Shown here: piece after piece, positions 52,806 to 62,366 of the stretch
Layout of the letters: each line of letters begins with the position of its first letter
Numbering within the stretch: position 1 is the stretch's first letter
Source: Acidobacteria bacterium Ga0077534
GTDB lineage: Bacteria > Acidobacteriota > Blastocatellia > Pyrinomonadales > Pyrinomonadaceae
Reading direction: 5' to 3'
Length of the DNA stretch: 64,000 nt
Assembly (NCBI GenBank): GCA_001464455.1
Contig: LNEI01000002.1
Span: 1-64,000, forward strand
The notes under the pieces: model-generated
Seen by the model: the letters and a program-made list of their open reading frames with translations, nothing else
Database searches by the model: none
What the model was told of the DNA's origin: nothing
Translations under genes and position numbers: made by a program

Positions 52806-53264
52806 ATGACGAACAGCCAATTTAGAGTCCGTGAACTGGACGGCACCGATCTTTCAGAATGGTTACGCCTGCGCCTTCTGCTCTGGGATGAGTCGTCAGA
52901 GGATGATCATAAATCGGAAATGGTCGACATCATCGATCACCGCGAAACGCAGTTTGTAGCGGTCGCTGAGACCAATTCAGGAAAGTTGTGTGGTTTCCTC
53001 GAGGCTAGCATTCGCTCTCACGTCGAGGATTGCGAGACCGAGAATGTCGGCTACCTCGAAGGCTGGTTCGTCGAGGAAGATTATCGTCGGCACGGCGTCG
53101 GGCGGGAACTCGTCAAACTCGCCGAGCTCTGGGCTAAAAGCCGCGGCTGCACCGAGATGGCGTCCGACGCGGAAATAAATAATTCAGTCAGCATCGTCGC
53201 CCACAACAAACTGGGATACGCCGAAACCTCACGGCTTGTGCATCTAAGAAAAGAATTGATCTAA
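52806..53264 (+). CDS. GNAT acetyltransferase similar to aminoglycoside 6'-N-acetyltransferases
   Basis: 152 residues. The sequence follows the AAC(6')-I pattern throughout: LSEWLRLRLLLWDESSEDDH, FVAVAE, GFLEASIRSHVEDCE, GYLEGWFVEEDYRRHGVGRELVKLAE (acetyl-CoA loop R-R-H-G-V-G) and GCTEMASDAEINNSVSIVAHNKLGYAET. Whether it modifies aminoglycosides or another amine is not known; the family also holds housekeeping acetyltransferases. No mobile element or resistance gene is next to it. Its stop codon directly precedes the ATG of the following gene, so the two are coupled. Confidence 0.85.
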   Translation: MTNSQFRVRELDGTDLSEWLRLRLLLWDESSEDDHKSEMVDIIDHRETQFVAVAETNSGKLCGFLEASIRSHVEDCETENVGYLEGWFVEEDYRRHGVGRELVKLAELWAKSRGCTEMASDAEINNSVSIVAHNKLGYAETSRLVHLRKELI

Positions 53265-54188
53265 ATGAGTTTTATTTATCGATCAAAATACGGAATAAAA
53301 ACTGCTTTGCTGCTCGTCTGCTTTGCCGGTTTCGCGTTGGCTCAATCGACCGATCAGAATTTTCCGACTTCGGTCACGACCAGCCAGATAGTTGGCTCGA
53401 TAAAGGCGCGCGACATCGGCGACCCAAGGGCGACAAGCTATTATTATGCATTTGGCGGAACGCAGGGCGATGTTTTTATCAACGTAGTTACCAAGAATTT
53501 CGTTGGTGACATCGACGTCTTCGCACAGGACGGACTGCGGCCGCTGACGAAGATCGTAGTGTTCGATCGCGGCCTCAACGAAACTGGCAGACTCATTTAC
53601 CTGCGAAAAGAAGAGCGTCTGCTTCTACGAGTCCAGGGCCGTACGCCGGACGACGAAGCGGCGAGTTTTCAGATCAAATTTGCCGGCAGCTTCGTTGCCC
53701 TGCAGCCTGCTAAGGACGAGGCTCCACCGACCATTTCGTCGGCCGGCGAAGATAGTACCGTTAATTCGGTCGGCACCAGAGTTCCGCCCAAACCGGTTGA
53801 CAATCGGCCGGACCGCATCGCAGAGATCCCCGCAAAACCCCCTGTCGAAACAAAGCCGCAGCCTGCGGCTCCCGTAGAAAAAAAGGTGAGCAGGCCTGAA
53901 GTTATCGTCGGTTCGACGATAAAGCCGCCGGTCAACATAACCGCCAAGCCAAAGGCCGAGTCCGCGAAGCCATCGGCCAATGAGAAAAAGCCAGCGAAGG
54001 GAAAGGCTCCCGATCCGCTGGCTAGTATTCGTCTAATGGTTCTGCTAAGAGATGGCTCGGTTATCGAACGCCCCCTGAATGAGGTTCAAAAGTTTACCGT
54101 CGAAAAGGGCGTTCTCCTGGTTACGCTAAAGGATGGCAACCTTTCGCGATTTCCCATGGTGGATGTCGTCCGCGTTACCATCGAATAG
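53265..54188 (+). CDS. Exported protein with PPC-like beta domain and Pro/Lys-rich linker
   Basis: 307 residues. The signal peptide (GIKTALLLVCFAGFALAQ) is followed by a beta-rich domain (about 40-145: YYYAFGGTQGDVFINVV...FDRGLNETGRLIYL) like bacterial pre-peptidase C-terminal domains. A Pro/Lys-rich linker (about 150-250) precedes a small terminal beta domain (IRLMVLLRDGSVIERPLNEV...SRFPMVDVVRVTIE). It is joined to the acetyltransferase with no gap. Its role is unknown. Convergent with ccsA. Confidence 0.65.
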   Translation: MSFIYRSKYGIKTALLLVCFAGFALAQSTDQNFPTSVTTSQIVGSIKARDIGDPRATSYYYAFGGTQGDVFINVVTKNFVGDIDVFAQDGLRPLTKIVVFDRGLNETGRLIYLRKEERLLLRVQGRTPDDEAASFQIKFAGSFVALQPAKDEAPPTISSAGEDSTVNSVGTRVPPKPVDNRPDRIAEIPAKPPVETKPQPAAPVEKKVSRPEVIVGSTIKPPVNITAKPKAESAKPSANEKKPAKGKAPDPLASIRLMVLLRDGSVIERPLNEVQKFTVEKGVLLVTLKDGNLSRFPMVDVVRVTIE

Positions 54189-54191
54189 CCG

Positions 54192-55787
54192 CTATGCATA
54201 ACTGTGCAGACCGACCAGAAGATAACTTACGCCCAAATACGTAAACAGGACAAGCAGGAATCCAACGATCGCGAAATAGGCCGAACTGCGGCCTCTCCAT
54301 CCACGAGAAATACGGGTGTGAAGAAACGCCGCATAGGTGAGCCAGGCGATCAGAGCTCCCGTCTCTTTGGAGTCGAAGCCCCACGGCCTGCCCCACGATT
54401 CATTCGCCCAGATCGCTCCTGTGATCAGCAGCATCGCCAGCCCAGCAAAGGCCAGGCATGCGGTCTTGTACATCAAGCTGTCCAGTGATTCCAGACTTGG
54501 CAAGCGCTCGCGTATGGTCTCGGTTCGGAAAGCAAACAGCAGTACGAACATCGTCGCCACGAGGGCGGTGATCAATGCCGAGAGTTCGACCGGGTTCGTG
54601 TTAAGGCTAAGGAAAAGCTTGTCGCCATTCGCTTGAATGTAGGCCCGGCCCATCTGCTCATGCTGCTTAGCAGTGATCTGAGCTAGTTCGGCAACGCTCA
54701 GCTGTTCTCGCTCGGCCATTGCCATACCCGCGACCACATATTGATATGGGTCCTGCGTCAATTGAGCCTGGAGCCTTTCCGGAACATTTGAATTGTCACG
54801 AATACCAAAAACAAGCAGGCCGATCGAAACGATCTGAGCGACCAAAGCGAGTTTAAGAAGAATGTGCCCGATCTTGTTAGCCACTTCCTGCTTTTGATAG
54901 TGATAGACCAGAAACGCCACGATCACGCCAGCAAGTAGCACCCCGGAGATCACAAGGGCCGGACCGACGTAAGGCATCTCAAGACGAAACGGTGCGGAAA
55001 ACGGCTTCTTGCCGATTTCGTTCGGAACGAAGAGCCCGGCGCGGTAAACAAATTCGGTAAAGACTGAGAATTTACTAATTGTCGCTATAACAGCAAGGCC
55101 GAAAATGCTAGACCAAATGGCCATTAAATGAACCTTTAGGCCGTCTTTGAGCAGATAGATCACCGCGACCGCAAAGCAGACCATCGCGATGCCGTAGCTC
55201 AAGCTTGCAACGCCTACGTGGATAGGCCGCCAATATGAATCAAGGACAGGAGGGAGATTAATTAGTTCGCCGCCGATAAATCGTGAGAGCGTCAGGATCA
55301 ACGCGGCCAAGGGCAGCGTGAACGCTCCAAGTATTCTGAAACTCTTTCGACCTGCAAACAACAGCGTGGTAATACCCGCGCCAAAGGCGAACGCAATACC
55401 ATAGTCATAGAGATTGGTTAGCGGAACATATCTAAATACCCACGGATCCGCCATGTTGCCACTCGCTCGCATGATCGCGATCTCGGCGTCATAGGCGTTC
55501 ACCCATCGCACAAGCCAGCTGGATAGATTGAAAAAGACCCCGAGAGCCGCCCCGAAATAACCGATCTTTTCCGCCATCGCTGACGGGGCATAAAGATTCG
55601 TCAAGAGAAAGAGGGCGGCGAGAATGTAGCAAGCCAACGCGATCATCATCATTGCCGCATCGGCGATGAAGTTCGGCCCTATCTGCAGCCTTAACCCAAG
55701 CATTGCGAAGGCACCGACGATAACCAGGATCGCTGGTAAATACGACTTCCAGGATGTGCGGTTTTCTAACTTGTCCAGTTCTTGCAT
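54192..55787 (-). CDS. ccsA: Cytochrome c biogenesis protein CcsA/ResC
   Basis: 531 residues with many membrane segments, about 12-14 by eye. The heme-handling motif near residue 470 is WGRPWGFDSKETGALIAWL, with conserved His residues in SVMGHEH-type positions and HTRISRGWRGR near the end. With ResB it forms the system II heme-lyase that attaches heme to CxxCH cytochromes. It is longer than a minimal CcsA because of extra N-terminal segments. It lies 16 bp downstream of resB in one transcript. Confidence 0.92.
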   Translation of the reverse strand: MQELDKLENRTSWKSYLPAILVIVGAFAMLGLRLQIGPNFIADAAMMMIALACYILAALFLLTNLYAPSAMAEKIGYFGAALGVFFNLSSWLVRWVNAYDAEIAIMRASGNMADPWVFRYVPLTNLYDYGIAFAFGAGITTLLFAGRKSFRILGAFTLPLAALILTLSRFIGGELINLPPVLDSYWRPIHVGVASLSYGIAMVCFAVAVIYLLKDGLKVHLMAIWSSIFGLAVIATISKFSVFTEFVYRAGLFVPNEIGKKPFSAPFRLEMPYVGPALVISGVLLAGVIVAFLVYHYQKQEVANKIGHILLKLALVAQIVSIGLLVFGIRDNSNVPERLQAQLTQDPYQYVVAGMAMAEREQLSVAELAQITAKQHEQMGRAYIQANGDKLFLSLNTNPVELSALITALVATMFVLLFAFRTETIRERLPSLESLDSLMYKTACLAFAGLAMLLITGAIWANESWGRPWGFDSKETGALIAWLTYAAFLHTRISRGWRGRSSAYFAIVGFLLVLFTYLGVSYLLVGLHSYA

Positions 55788-55803
55788 ATGTTTGTATTTC
55801 TAT

Positions 55804-57366
55804 CTATTTCGGGTTTTCTCTGATCGCCTCAGCGATCCGCTCGATCTTCTCGGCAAACGCCACCTCGTTCCTGTTGGCATCACCGCCGAGCACGATCTCA
55901 ACAGATCCGTCGTCGCGATTTTCTACAAGAGCCCAGGCTCGTTTGTGCGGGTAAAAGAAGACAAATACCAAGGCTCCGATCAATCCGAAGCCGCCAATGT
56001 ACCAGGCGATAAATGCGCCTTCGTACGGGTCGTACTTGATGGAGAGGATGTGTGCCAGCGGAGATTTCTCAAAGCTTGCGAGGCGCCACTTGTAACCAGC
56101 TTTCGGAGCTCCTACTGGAATGTTTTCAGCCATACCCGCGGCGAACGCAAAAACGCGTATACGCTCTCCTCCCGGCGGCGTCACGTTTAGGATCGCGACC
56201 GGGTTGTTGTAATCGCCGCTCTTTGTATCTGGCTGGCCGTCGCCGCCAAATGTGAAGTCAGGCATGAATTGGGCATATTCAACCGTGGTCCCATCCGGCA
56301 AAGATGTAACTCCATTACGTTTGAGTTCGATCTTGACGATCTCGCCTCCGGCCTGCGGCGAAGCTTCGATCACGATATTTCGAGCATTACCGACCGGGAT
56401 GGTTTGCGCTTGAAAAAATCGATAGCCTCGATAGCTGTATGGCTTATTCATGCTGATATCAACTATGGATTCGCCATATTCCGGATCGCTTATCTTCATT
56501 TGCGTCCGCCAGTCGAGCGTGTTGTTTACATCGATCGATCCGGTCTCATCTATGAGCCGCTGTTGGATATCCGTACACTCGAGTGAGAATGGTATCTGGA
56601 CATTGAATTTCTCTTTCTTATCCAGATCAAACTCGATCTTCTGGATCTCATTCGTCGTCACGCCGGGGATCATGCGGACATCTGCGTCAAATCCGGTTTG
56701 CAACGCAACAAAATGACCCAGGAACAGGGTCAGAAGGAAAACGTGGACTATGTATGCCCCAAGCCGATTTAGACGGCCGGATTCTCCGAACACGACCGTA
56801 CCGGTCCGCTCAGTGATAACAGAAAAATCCTTGCGGCCTTCAGAGTCGATCCCGTACTCGATACTCTTGACATCAGTCGCGACCGGGCTCATGCCGAAAG
56901 TCTTGAAAACGGTCTTGATCCTTTCGACGACATTCTCTGAAGAATCTTGCGGGATAACGATTGTTTCGTTAGCCTTTTGAGCGAGCAGCCACGATTTGGT
57001 TGCCGTTTTCTTTGGATCCCGGATGTAGGCCCAAGCTGAAGGGAAGCGATCGATCGAGGCGAGGACGATATTGAGCGACAGGGTTAGGAGGAGAAGGTTG
57101 TAGTACCAACTGTGATAGATATCAAAGAAACCCAGCCGTCCGAAAACAAGTTTTTCGGCAGGTGTAAGCGAGACGTAATAAGCCTCAAAGCCTTGAACGT
57201 TTTCCTGAAGGATCAGCATTCCGATCATCGATAAGATGACCAAAAGAACCAGTTGGAATATTCCAAATCGGACCGAGCTAAGAAAGTCGAGTGCTCGGTT
57301 TAGAAATGGGGCCGATTGCCTTCGTGTTTCAGGACGTGTTTTTATGGTCTCTTCCGCCGTAGACAT
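55804..57366 (-). CDS. resB: Cytochrome c biogenesis protein ResB/Ccs1
   Basis: 520 residues. An early membrane segment region (SSVRFGIFQLVLLVILSMIGMLILQ), two more (SWYYNLLLLTLSLNIVLASIDRFPSAWAYI and LGAYIVHVFLLTLFLGHFVALQTG), a large periplasmic beta-rich domain (about 230-445) and a C-terminal segment (IAWYIGGFGLIGALVFVFFYPH). The pattern SxRFGIxLL...P.W defines ResB. It pairs with CcsA in system II maturation. It is divergent from ctaB, sharing the 57367-57511 promoter region. Confidence 0.92.
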   Translation of the reverse strand: MSTAEETIKTRPETRRQSAPFLNRALDFLSSVRFGIFQLVLLVILSMIGMLILQENVQGFEAYYVSLTPAEKLVFGRLGFFDIYHSWYYNLLLLTLSLNIVLASIDRFPSAWAYIRDPKKTATKSWLLAQKANETIVIPQDSSENVVERIKTVFKTFGMSPVATDVKSIEYGIDSEGRKDFSVITERTGTVVFGESGRLNRLGAYIVHVFLLTLFLGHFVALQTGFDADVRMIPGVTTNEIQKIEFDLDKKEKFNVQIPFSLECTDIQQRLIDETGSIDVNNTLDWRTQMKISDPEYGESIVDISMNKPYSYRGYRFFQAQTIPVGNARNIVIEASPQAGGEIVKIELKRNGVTSLPDGTTVEYAQFMPDFTFGGDGQPDTKSGDYNNPVAILNVTPPGGERIRVFAFAAGMAENIPVGAPKAGYKWRLASFEKSPLAHILSIKYDPYEGAFIAWYIGGFGLIGALVFVFFYPHKRAWALVENRDDGSVEIVLGGDANRNEVAFAEKIERIAEAIRENPK

Positions 57367-57511
57367 TATCTTTAGTCAAAGGATAGCCTAGGCGGAAGTT
57401 TTTGTCACCCATTTGAAAATAAGTTCTACTTCTCGAAAAAAGCATATCGTATTATCGAGGACGTCTTTGAAATACTGACCTAAGACGCTATTCTCAGGTA
57501 TTACGTTTTGG

Positions 57512-58414
57512 ATGGACTCATTGACTGTACAGATCAACGCAGAAAAGACGGCAGGAATGCGAGCAAAGCTCTCGGGCTATGTCGAATTGACAAAGCCTCG
57601 GATTGCCTTTCTCCTCGTCCTTACCTCGGCTGCGGCGTTCTATCTCGCTGGTCGCGGATCCTTCGATGTCGTACTGTTTGCCAATTCGATGATCGCGATC
57701 ACGCTTTTGGCTTTCGGTGTGGCCGCACTCAATCAATACTGGGAGCGAAAGCTCGACGTCCTGATGGATCGAACCGCGAAGCGGCCCCTGCCGTCGGGAG
57801 TTATCGGAGCACATGAGGCTCTGATCTTCGGTGTCCTTTTGTGCCTTGCCGCAGAGGTCTATTTGTACTTCGCGGTTAATCCTTTAACCGCCTTACTTGG
57901 GTTTGTGGTCATTGTCGGATACGTTCTGGTCTACACTCCTCTTAAGACTCGTACCTCTGCTTCCACGGCGATCGGCGCCTTGCCGGGAGCCTTGCCGCCT
58001 TTGATGGGTTGGACGGCCGCTGCAAACGAAATATCGCTTGCGGCGTGGGCTTTATTTGCAATGCAGTTCTTGTGGCAGTTTCCGCATTTTTTCGCGATCG
58101 CCTGGCTCTATCGTGACGATTACGCTAAGGCAGGGATACTAATGCTTCCGGTCGTAGATCGAGACGGAAAACTGACCGCAAGGCAGATAGTTATTTTTGC
58201 GATCATGCTGTTTCCGGTAAGTCTGGCCCCGTTTTTTCTCGGCGTTTCAGGCTTTGTATTCGCGATCGGCGCAAGTTTGCTTGGCATCTGGTTCCTTTGG
58301 GCAAGCATCAGGTGCGCTCGGGCGAAAAGCAAAGAACAGGCAAGAAAGCTCTTAATGGTAACGGTTATTTACCTTCCCCTCCTATTCATTCTAATGGTTG
58401 CTGACAAGATTTAG
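57512..58414 (+). CDS. ctaB: Protoheme IX farnesyltransferase
   Basis: 300 residues, a UbiA-type prenyltransferase that makes heme O for the oxidase. Motifs: YVELTKPRIAFLLVLTS, ALNQYWERKLDVLMDRTAKRPLPSG (first Asp-rich loop, N-x-x-W-E-x-x-x-D-x-x-M-x-R-T), FAIAWLYRDDYAKAGILMLP (second loop). About eight or nine membrane segments. It opens a plus-strand unit with oxidase subunit III and the CtaM-like gene, spaced by 4 and 0 bases. Confidence 0.96.
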   Translation: MDSLTVQINAEKTAGMRAKLSGYVELTKPRIAFLLVLTSAAAFYLAGRGSFDVVLFANSMIAITLLAFGVAALNQYWERKLDVLMDRTAKRPLPSGVIGAHEALIFGVLLCLAAEVYLYFAVNPLTALLGFVVIVGYVLVYTPLKTRTSASTAIGALPGALPPLMGWTAAANEISLAAWALFAMQFLWQFPHFFAIAWLYRDDYAKAGILMLPVVDRDGKLTARQIVIFAIMLFPVSLAPFFLGVSGFVFAIGASLLGIWFLWASIRCARAKSKEQARKLLMVTVIYLPLLFILMVADKI

Positions 58415-58418
58415 ATTT

Positions 58419-59153
58419 ATGGAAGTCGGAACAGCGGAAGTACTCGAAGAGATCGGAGAAAAAAAACGCCGGCGGGGCAGCCTTAGTGGAAACACTGGCA
58501 CACCAAGCAACGGCGGAGGTGGCGGTGGCGGGGACGACCCTGGCGGCAGCGAAAACAAACAGCCCGAACGTAAGCAGGATCAGTCTAGGGAGCCTTTTGT
58601 ACACAGCAAATCTCGAGTACTGACCGGGTTTATCCTCCTCGTGGTCTTAATGACCTTTGGAGGGCTGATCGCTGCCTACATCGTCATATCGACCAACCGA
58701 GCGGTCGAATGGCGTCCATTTGATCTCCCGCTTCCACTGTGGATCAGCACCTTGATGATCCTTGGAAGCAGTATCGTCTATCATCTCGGAAAACTGGCGG
58801 TCGACCGGAACGATCAGCCGAACGCTCGAAAATGGTTCGTTGTAACCACTGTGTTTGGGGCGGCCTTTATCTCATCACAGATATTAGCCTGGCTTGCTCT
58901 TAATTCCCGTGGGCTTTACGTGGAAGGGAATTCGTATGCCGGATTCTTCTATATCCTTACGGCGGTCCACGCTGTCCATGTGATCGGCGGCATCATCGCC
59001 CTTGGATCGATACTGCTACGAAATCTTGCACCTACAGAAAATCTGCTACAGATAGCCAAGCGCCAGACGCTCGCCCAGGTCGTCGGCTGGTACTGGCATT
59101 TCATGGGAGCACTTTGGATCGTCCTTTTTGTTTTGCTTGGATTTTGGAAGTAA
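58419..59153 (+). CDS. Cytochrome c oxidase subunit III
   Basis: 244 residues from the ATG at 58419, four bases after the ctaB stop; an upstream in-frame start would overlap ctaB. A charged N-terminus contains a Gly-rich linker (GGGGGGGDDPGG), then five membrane segments in the order of a short subunit III, ending with NSYAGFFYILTAVHAVHVIGGI and QVVGWYWHFMGALWIVLFVLL. Subunits I and II are not in this window. It belongs to the heme-copper oxidase assembly cluster with ctaB. Confidence 0.9.
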   Translation: MEVGTAEVLEEIGEKKRRRGSLSGNTGTPSNGGGGGGGDDPGGSENKQPERKQDQSREPFVHSKSRVLTGFILLVVLMTFGGLIAAYIVISTNRAVEWRPFDLPLPLWISTLMILGSSIVYHLGKLAVDRNDQPNARKWFVVTTVFGAAFISSQILAWLALNSRGLYVEGNSYAGFFYILTAVHAVHVIGGIIALGSILLRNLAPTENLLQIAKRQTLAQVVGWYWHFMGALWIVLFVLLGFWK

Positions 59154-59600
59154 ATGGAATACCTGCATATATTTCCGCACGTAAATGCCGCGCTCAACGC
59201 GACTAGCGGCCTTTTTCTCATAACGGGGTTCTACTTCATAATGCGTAAGCAGATCGCTCGCCACCGGTTCTGCATGCTCTCAGCAAGCATAGTTTCGGCG
59301 GTCTTTCTCGTAGGTTATGTAACGCACCACGCGATTCGAACCTACTATTTCGGCCTCGGCCCGACTAGGTTTACGGGCGAGGGGTTAGCGAAGCCGATCT
59401 ACTTCACGATATTGACGTCGCATACGATTTTGGCCGCGATAATTGGCCCTTTTGTCATTATGACCCTGCGGCGTGGACTTAAGGGGCTCTACGAATCGCA
59501 CCGGCGTCTGGCCCGCATTGTTTTCCCGATCTGGCTATACGTTTCGATGACCGGCGTCGTGGTTTACGTTATGCTTTACCACCTTTATCGAGCACCTTAA
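59154..59600 (+). CDS. DUF420 / CtaM-like oxidase assembly protein
   Basis: 148 residues with four membrane segments. HIFPHVNAALNATSGLFLITGF, FLVGYVTHHAI, YFTILTSHTILAAI and WLYVSMTGVVVYVMLYHLY give the conserved His set of the DUF420 family, which in Gram-positive bacteria (CtaM) is needed for caa3/aa3 oxidase biogenesis. It starts directly after subunit III. Together with ctaB and resB/ccsA it forms a respiratory-assembly block. Confidence 0.9.
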   Translation: MEYLHIFPHVNAALNATSGLFLITGFYFIMRKQIARHRFCMLSASIVSAVFLVGYVTHHAIRTYYFGLGPTRFTGEGLAKPIYFTILTSHTILAAIIGPFVIMTLRRGLKGLYESHRRLARIVFPIWLYVSMTGVVVYVMLYHLYRAP

Positions 59601-59674
59601 ACTTTCTGAAATTATTTTTTACTTTTTTCAAAATAACCCTTGAACGAGTGTTTTTTAGGTGTTATCATTCACGT

Positions 59675-59896
59675 GTTGAAAAGTTGATCACCGAAGCCGT
59701 CTGACGTGAGGCGGCGCGGGGGAACCAATTTCTGAAAGATATCTTTCAGAACGGGGCGAAGCGTCATGTGACGCGGGGGTAATCTTTCGCTCCTAGCCCG
59801 GCAGCTAACCTCGTAGGTGTGGCAAAGAAGCTACAAGTAGGGAACAAACCCTCTGAGGGTGCGATTTTCGATGTACTTCCCGCTCTTCAATTCAAC
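59675..59896 (+). promoter_or_regulatory. Cyclic-di-AMP riboswitch (ydaO/yuaA type)
   Basis: The conserved core is easy to read: GATCACCGAAGCCG, then GGCGCGGGGGAACCAA, a GGGGCGAA block and AGCCCGGCAGCTAACCTCGT. This matches the c-di-AMP (ydaO-yuaA) aptamer consensus. A closing stem GTTGAA (59675-59680) / TTCAAC (59891-59896) encloses it. A terminator lies 34 bases further, the usual off-switch platform. The downstream ORF begins 90 bases after the terminator. Confidence 0.92.
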
Positions 59897-59929
59897 AGTT
59901 AGTGGATGACATCCAGTCTTCTCAAAGGG

Positions 59930-59963
59930 AAAAATCCCGTCGAGTGATCGGCGGGATTTTTTT
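59930..59963 (+). terminator. Riboswitch-associated intrinsic terminator
   Basis: AAAAATCCCG pairs with CGGGATTTTT around a 11-base loop and is followed by TTTGTTT. A small hairpin TGGATgacATCCA (59903-59915) sits between the aptamer and this terminator and could take part in an antiterminator. Confidence 0.9.
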
Positions 59964-60000
59964 GTTTACTACGCCCGTCTAACATTCCGCTCTCGTCAAA

Positions 60001-60029
60001 TTACCCTTTTCATTCTAATCGGCTAAAAT
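60001..60029 (+). promoter_or_regulatory. Possible second promoter behind the riboswitch terminator
   Basis: TTACCC (60001-60006) and TAAAAT (60024-60029) with a 17-base spacer lie between the terminator and the FG-GAP gene. If active it would bypass the riboswitch, leaving little or no 5' leader. This is an alternative, not a firm call. Confidence 0.3.
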
Positions 60030-60054
60030 ACAGGGGTTGCTTCAACTGCTGCCT

Positions 60055-62364
60055 ATGCCGAGAGAGATCAAGTTTCACCAGTTTTTCCGCGCGATCGTGA
60101 TTTTGTCGCTAGCGGCACTGACCTTTGCATCTGACCCGGTCGGAGGCGTAAAACAGTTTGGGCGGGCTGGATCTGACGGATCTGTCTCCACTGATACGTT
60201 TGAGCGAGGGCCTATTATTTCACAGAACGATCTCCCTCTTACACCAGACACCTTTTCCGAAACCGCAAAACTTGTAGCGGGAGATGCTGCTCAGTTTGAT
60301 CAATTCGGCTACAGTGTTGCGATCAGCGGTGATTACGCCGTAGTTGGTGCAAATCGTGATGATAACTATCGGGGATCAGCGTATGTCTTTATTCGCACTG
60401 GATCGTCATGGACACAACAGCAAAAACTTACCGCAGGCGATGGTGCAGCCGAGGATAATTTCGGCTGGAGCGTTGCGATAAATGGCGACACGATCGTTGT
60501 TGGATCGTATTTAGACGATGCGGTTGGAACTGATTCCGGCTCAGCGTACGTCTTCGTGCGAAACGGCTCTTCATGGACTCAGCAGCAAAAACTAATAGCG
60601 GCGGATGGAGCCGCCGGCGATCAGTTCGGGGTTAGTGTTGCTCTCGCGGGCAACACCGCTGTCGTCGGAGCGTTCGGTGATGACGGTTATCGCGGATCTG
60701 CCTACGTTTTTCTCCGAAGCGGATCGACGTGGGCGCAGCAGCAAAAGCTGACTGCCAGTGATGGTGGGGCCGACGACGATTTCGGGTGGTCGGTCGGCTT
60801 AAGTGGCGAAACTGCGGTAATCGGATCGCCGCGGGATGATGCATCACGCGGATCAGCATTCGCCTTTGTGCGAACTGGCTCAACCTGGAGTCAGCAGCAA
60901 AAACTTGCCGCAACGGATGGTGCTAATCTTGATCAGTTTGGCTATTCGGTTGGAATAAGCGGTGATTCGATAGCAGCTGGAGCGGTAAACGACGAGACGG
61001 GCGGATCGGCCTATGTCTTCGCTCGCAGCGGTTCAGTTTGGAACCAGCAGCAGAAACTCGGCGCAGGCGACGGCTCAGCGAATGATCAGTTTGGAGGCGC
61101 GGTTGCGATCGACGGAAACACGTTGGTTATCGGTGCTGCCGGCGATGACCTAGGGGCGACGATTGATAGTGGCTCGGCTTACGTCTTTGGTCGTTCGGGC
61201 TCGACGTGGTCGGAACAGCAGAAGTTAACCGCATCAGACGGGGCATTGTTTGACGGATTCGGATCCAGCGTTGCGATAGCTGCCGAAAACGTGATCATCG
61301 GCAGTTATCTTAACGACACCGTGAGTTTAGATGCGGGATCGGCATACCTTTTCAATAACCCAACCGGACCAACGCCCACCCCAACGCCTACGCCAACACC
61401 GACGGCGACTCCAACGCCTACGCCGACGGCAACTCCAACACCTACGCCCACACCAACGGCGACTCCAACGCCTACGCCAACACCAACGGCGACACCAACA
61501 CCTACGCCATCAGCGACTCCAACACCTACGCCCACACCAACGGCGACACCAACACCTACGCCATCAGCGACTCCAACTCCGGCGGCGTCTCCAACGCCAA
61601 GTCCAACTCCGACCCCTACACCCACGCCTGTACTCGGTACGGAAGGAGACCTAAGTCCGCGTCCGGTAGGCGACACGCAATTGCTCGCGACGGATCTGGT
61701 TCAGTTGCGTCGGATAGTAACCGCGATCGACAGTCCTACAGTGGGCAGTAATGAATTTCAACGGGCTGATATTGCACCGATCGAGACGCTCGGCGATGGG
61801 GTTCTTGATGCCGCCGATGTATCTCAGAGTCGGCGTGACATCATTGGACTCGACGCACCGAGGCCGGGCGGTGGGCCAACCCAGGCGGCCGGGCGCGGGA
61901 TAATTGGAACTTTATGGGATGAGATACTTCGCTATTTCACCGGGCGTGAATTACGAGTCGGAAGTGCAGACGCTACCCGCGGTAAGACCGTAGCATTAGA
62001 CATTGAGCTAGATTCGTTTGGTGATGAAACTGCCAGCAGTTTCACGTTGGAGTTTGATCCGCAGGTTCTCACAAACCCGCAGATAACGCGTGACGGATCG
62101 GCTTGGCTGAATTCTGCTTTGACTGTAAACGATCGACAGGCCGGGAAGGGCCGCATCGGTGTGCTTCTAGATTCAGATACGGTTATTACCCCACAAAAAA
62201 GCAGCCGGATTTTGACCATAACGTTCGAGGTAGCGCCAGACGCCGCGATAGGGAAAAGCGAGGTGCGTTTCTCGGACGACTTGGCACACAGGGCTATCGC
62301 AGGCGCAAACGGTGATCGGTTGGACGCTCGGTTTGTAGACGGAACAGTTGTTATCTTCGAATAG
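60055..62364 (+). CDS. Large secreted FG-GAP, dockerin and cohesin-like protein
   Basis: 769 residues from the ATG at 60055 (signal peptide [27 protein letters not shown]). Seven FG-GAP-like repeats follow (about 60-430), each with an F-G-x-S/A-V-A-I-x-G-D unit, a G-S-A-Y-V-F strand and an SxWxxQQKL turn. A Thr-Pro linker (about 440-525) joins a dockerin-like pair of Ca-binding helices ([13 protein letters not shown] and [19 protein letters not shown]) and a C-terminal cohesin-like beta domain (about 630-769). Both partner modules in one chain suggest self-assembly or surface anchoring, not a demonstrated role. A c-di-AMP riboswitch lies upstream. Confidence 0.88.
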   Translation: MPREIKFHQFFRAIVILSLAALTFASDPVGGVKQFGRAGSDGSVSTDTFERGPIISQNDLPLTPDTFSETAKLVAGDAAQFDQFGYSVAISGDYAVVGANRDDNYRGSAYVFIRTGSSWTQQQKLTAGDGAAEDNFGWSVAINGDTIVVGSYLDDAVGTDSGSAYVFVRNGSSWTQQQKLIAADGAAGDQFGVSVALAGNTAVVGAFGDDGYRGSAYVFLRSGSTWAQQQKLTASDGGADDDFGWSVGLSGETAVIGSPRDDASRGSAFAFVRTGSTWSQQQKLAATDGANLDQFGYSVGISGDSIAAGAVNDETGGSAYVFARSGSVWNQQQKLGAGDGSANDQFGGAVAIDGNTLVIGAAGDDLGATIDSGSAYVFGRSGSTWSEQQKLTASDGALFDGFGSSVAIAAENVIIGSYLNDTVSLDAGSAYLFNNPTGPTPTPTPTPTPTATPTPTPTATPTPTPTPTATPTPTPTPTATPTPTPSATPTPTPTPTATPTPTPSATPTPAASPTPSPTPTPTPTPVLGTEGDLSPRPVGDTQLLATDLVQLRRIVTAIDSPTVGSNEFQRADIAPIETLGDGVLDAADVSQSRRDIIGLDAPRPGGGPTQAAGRGIIGTLWDEILRYFTGRELRVGSADATRGKTVALDIELDSFGDETASSFTLEFDPQVLTNPQITRDGSAWLNSALTVNDRQAGKGRIGVLLDSDTVITPQKSSRILTITFEVAPDAAIGKSEVRFSDDLAHRAIAGANGDRLDARFVDGTVVIFE
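61375..61630 (+). repeat. Thr-Pro linker DNA with ACNCCNACN periodicity
   Basis: The linker is encoded by repeated units of six to thirty bases (CCAACGCCTACGCCAACACC type), giving [10 protein letters not shown] and TPSA repeats. Identical longer blocks recur, which implies recent slippage or unequal crossing-over. The opposite strand is open for a Val-Gly repeat ORF, a mere shadow. Confidence 0.9.
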
Positions 62365-62366
62365 GA

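Noticed and set aside
61305-61676. Val-Gly repeat ORF on the minus strand
   Set aside because: It is the antisense shadow of the Thr-Pro linker.
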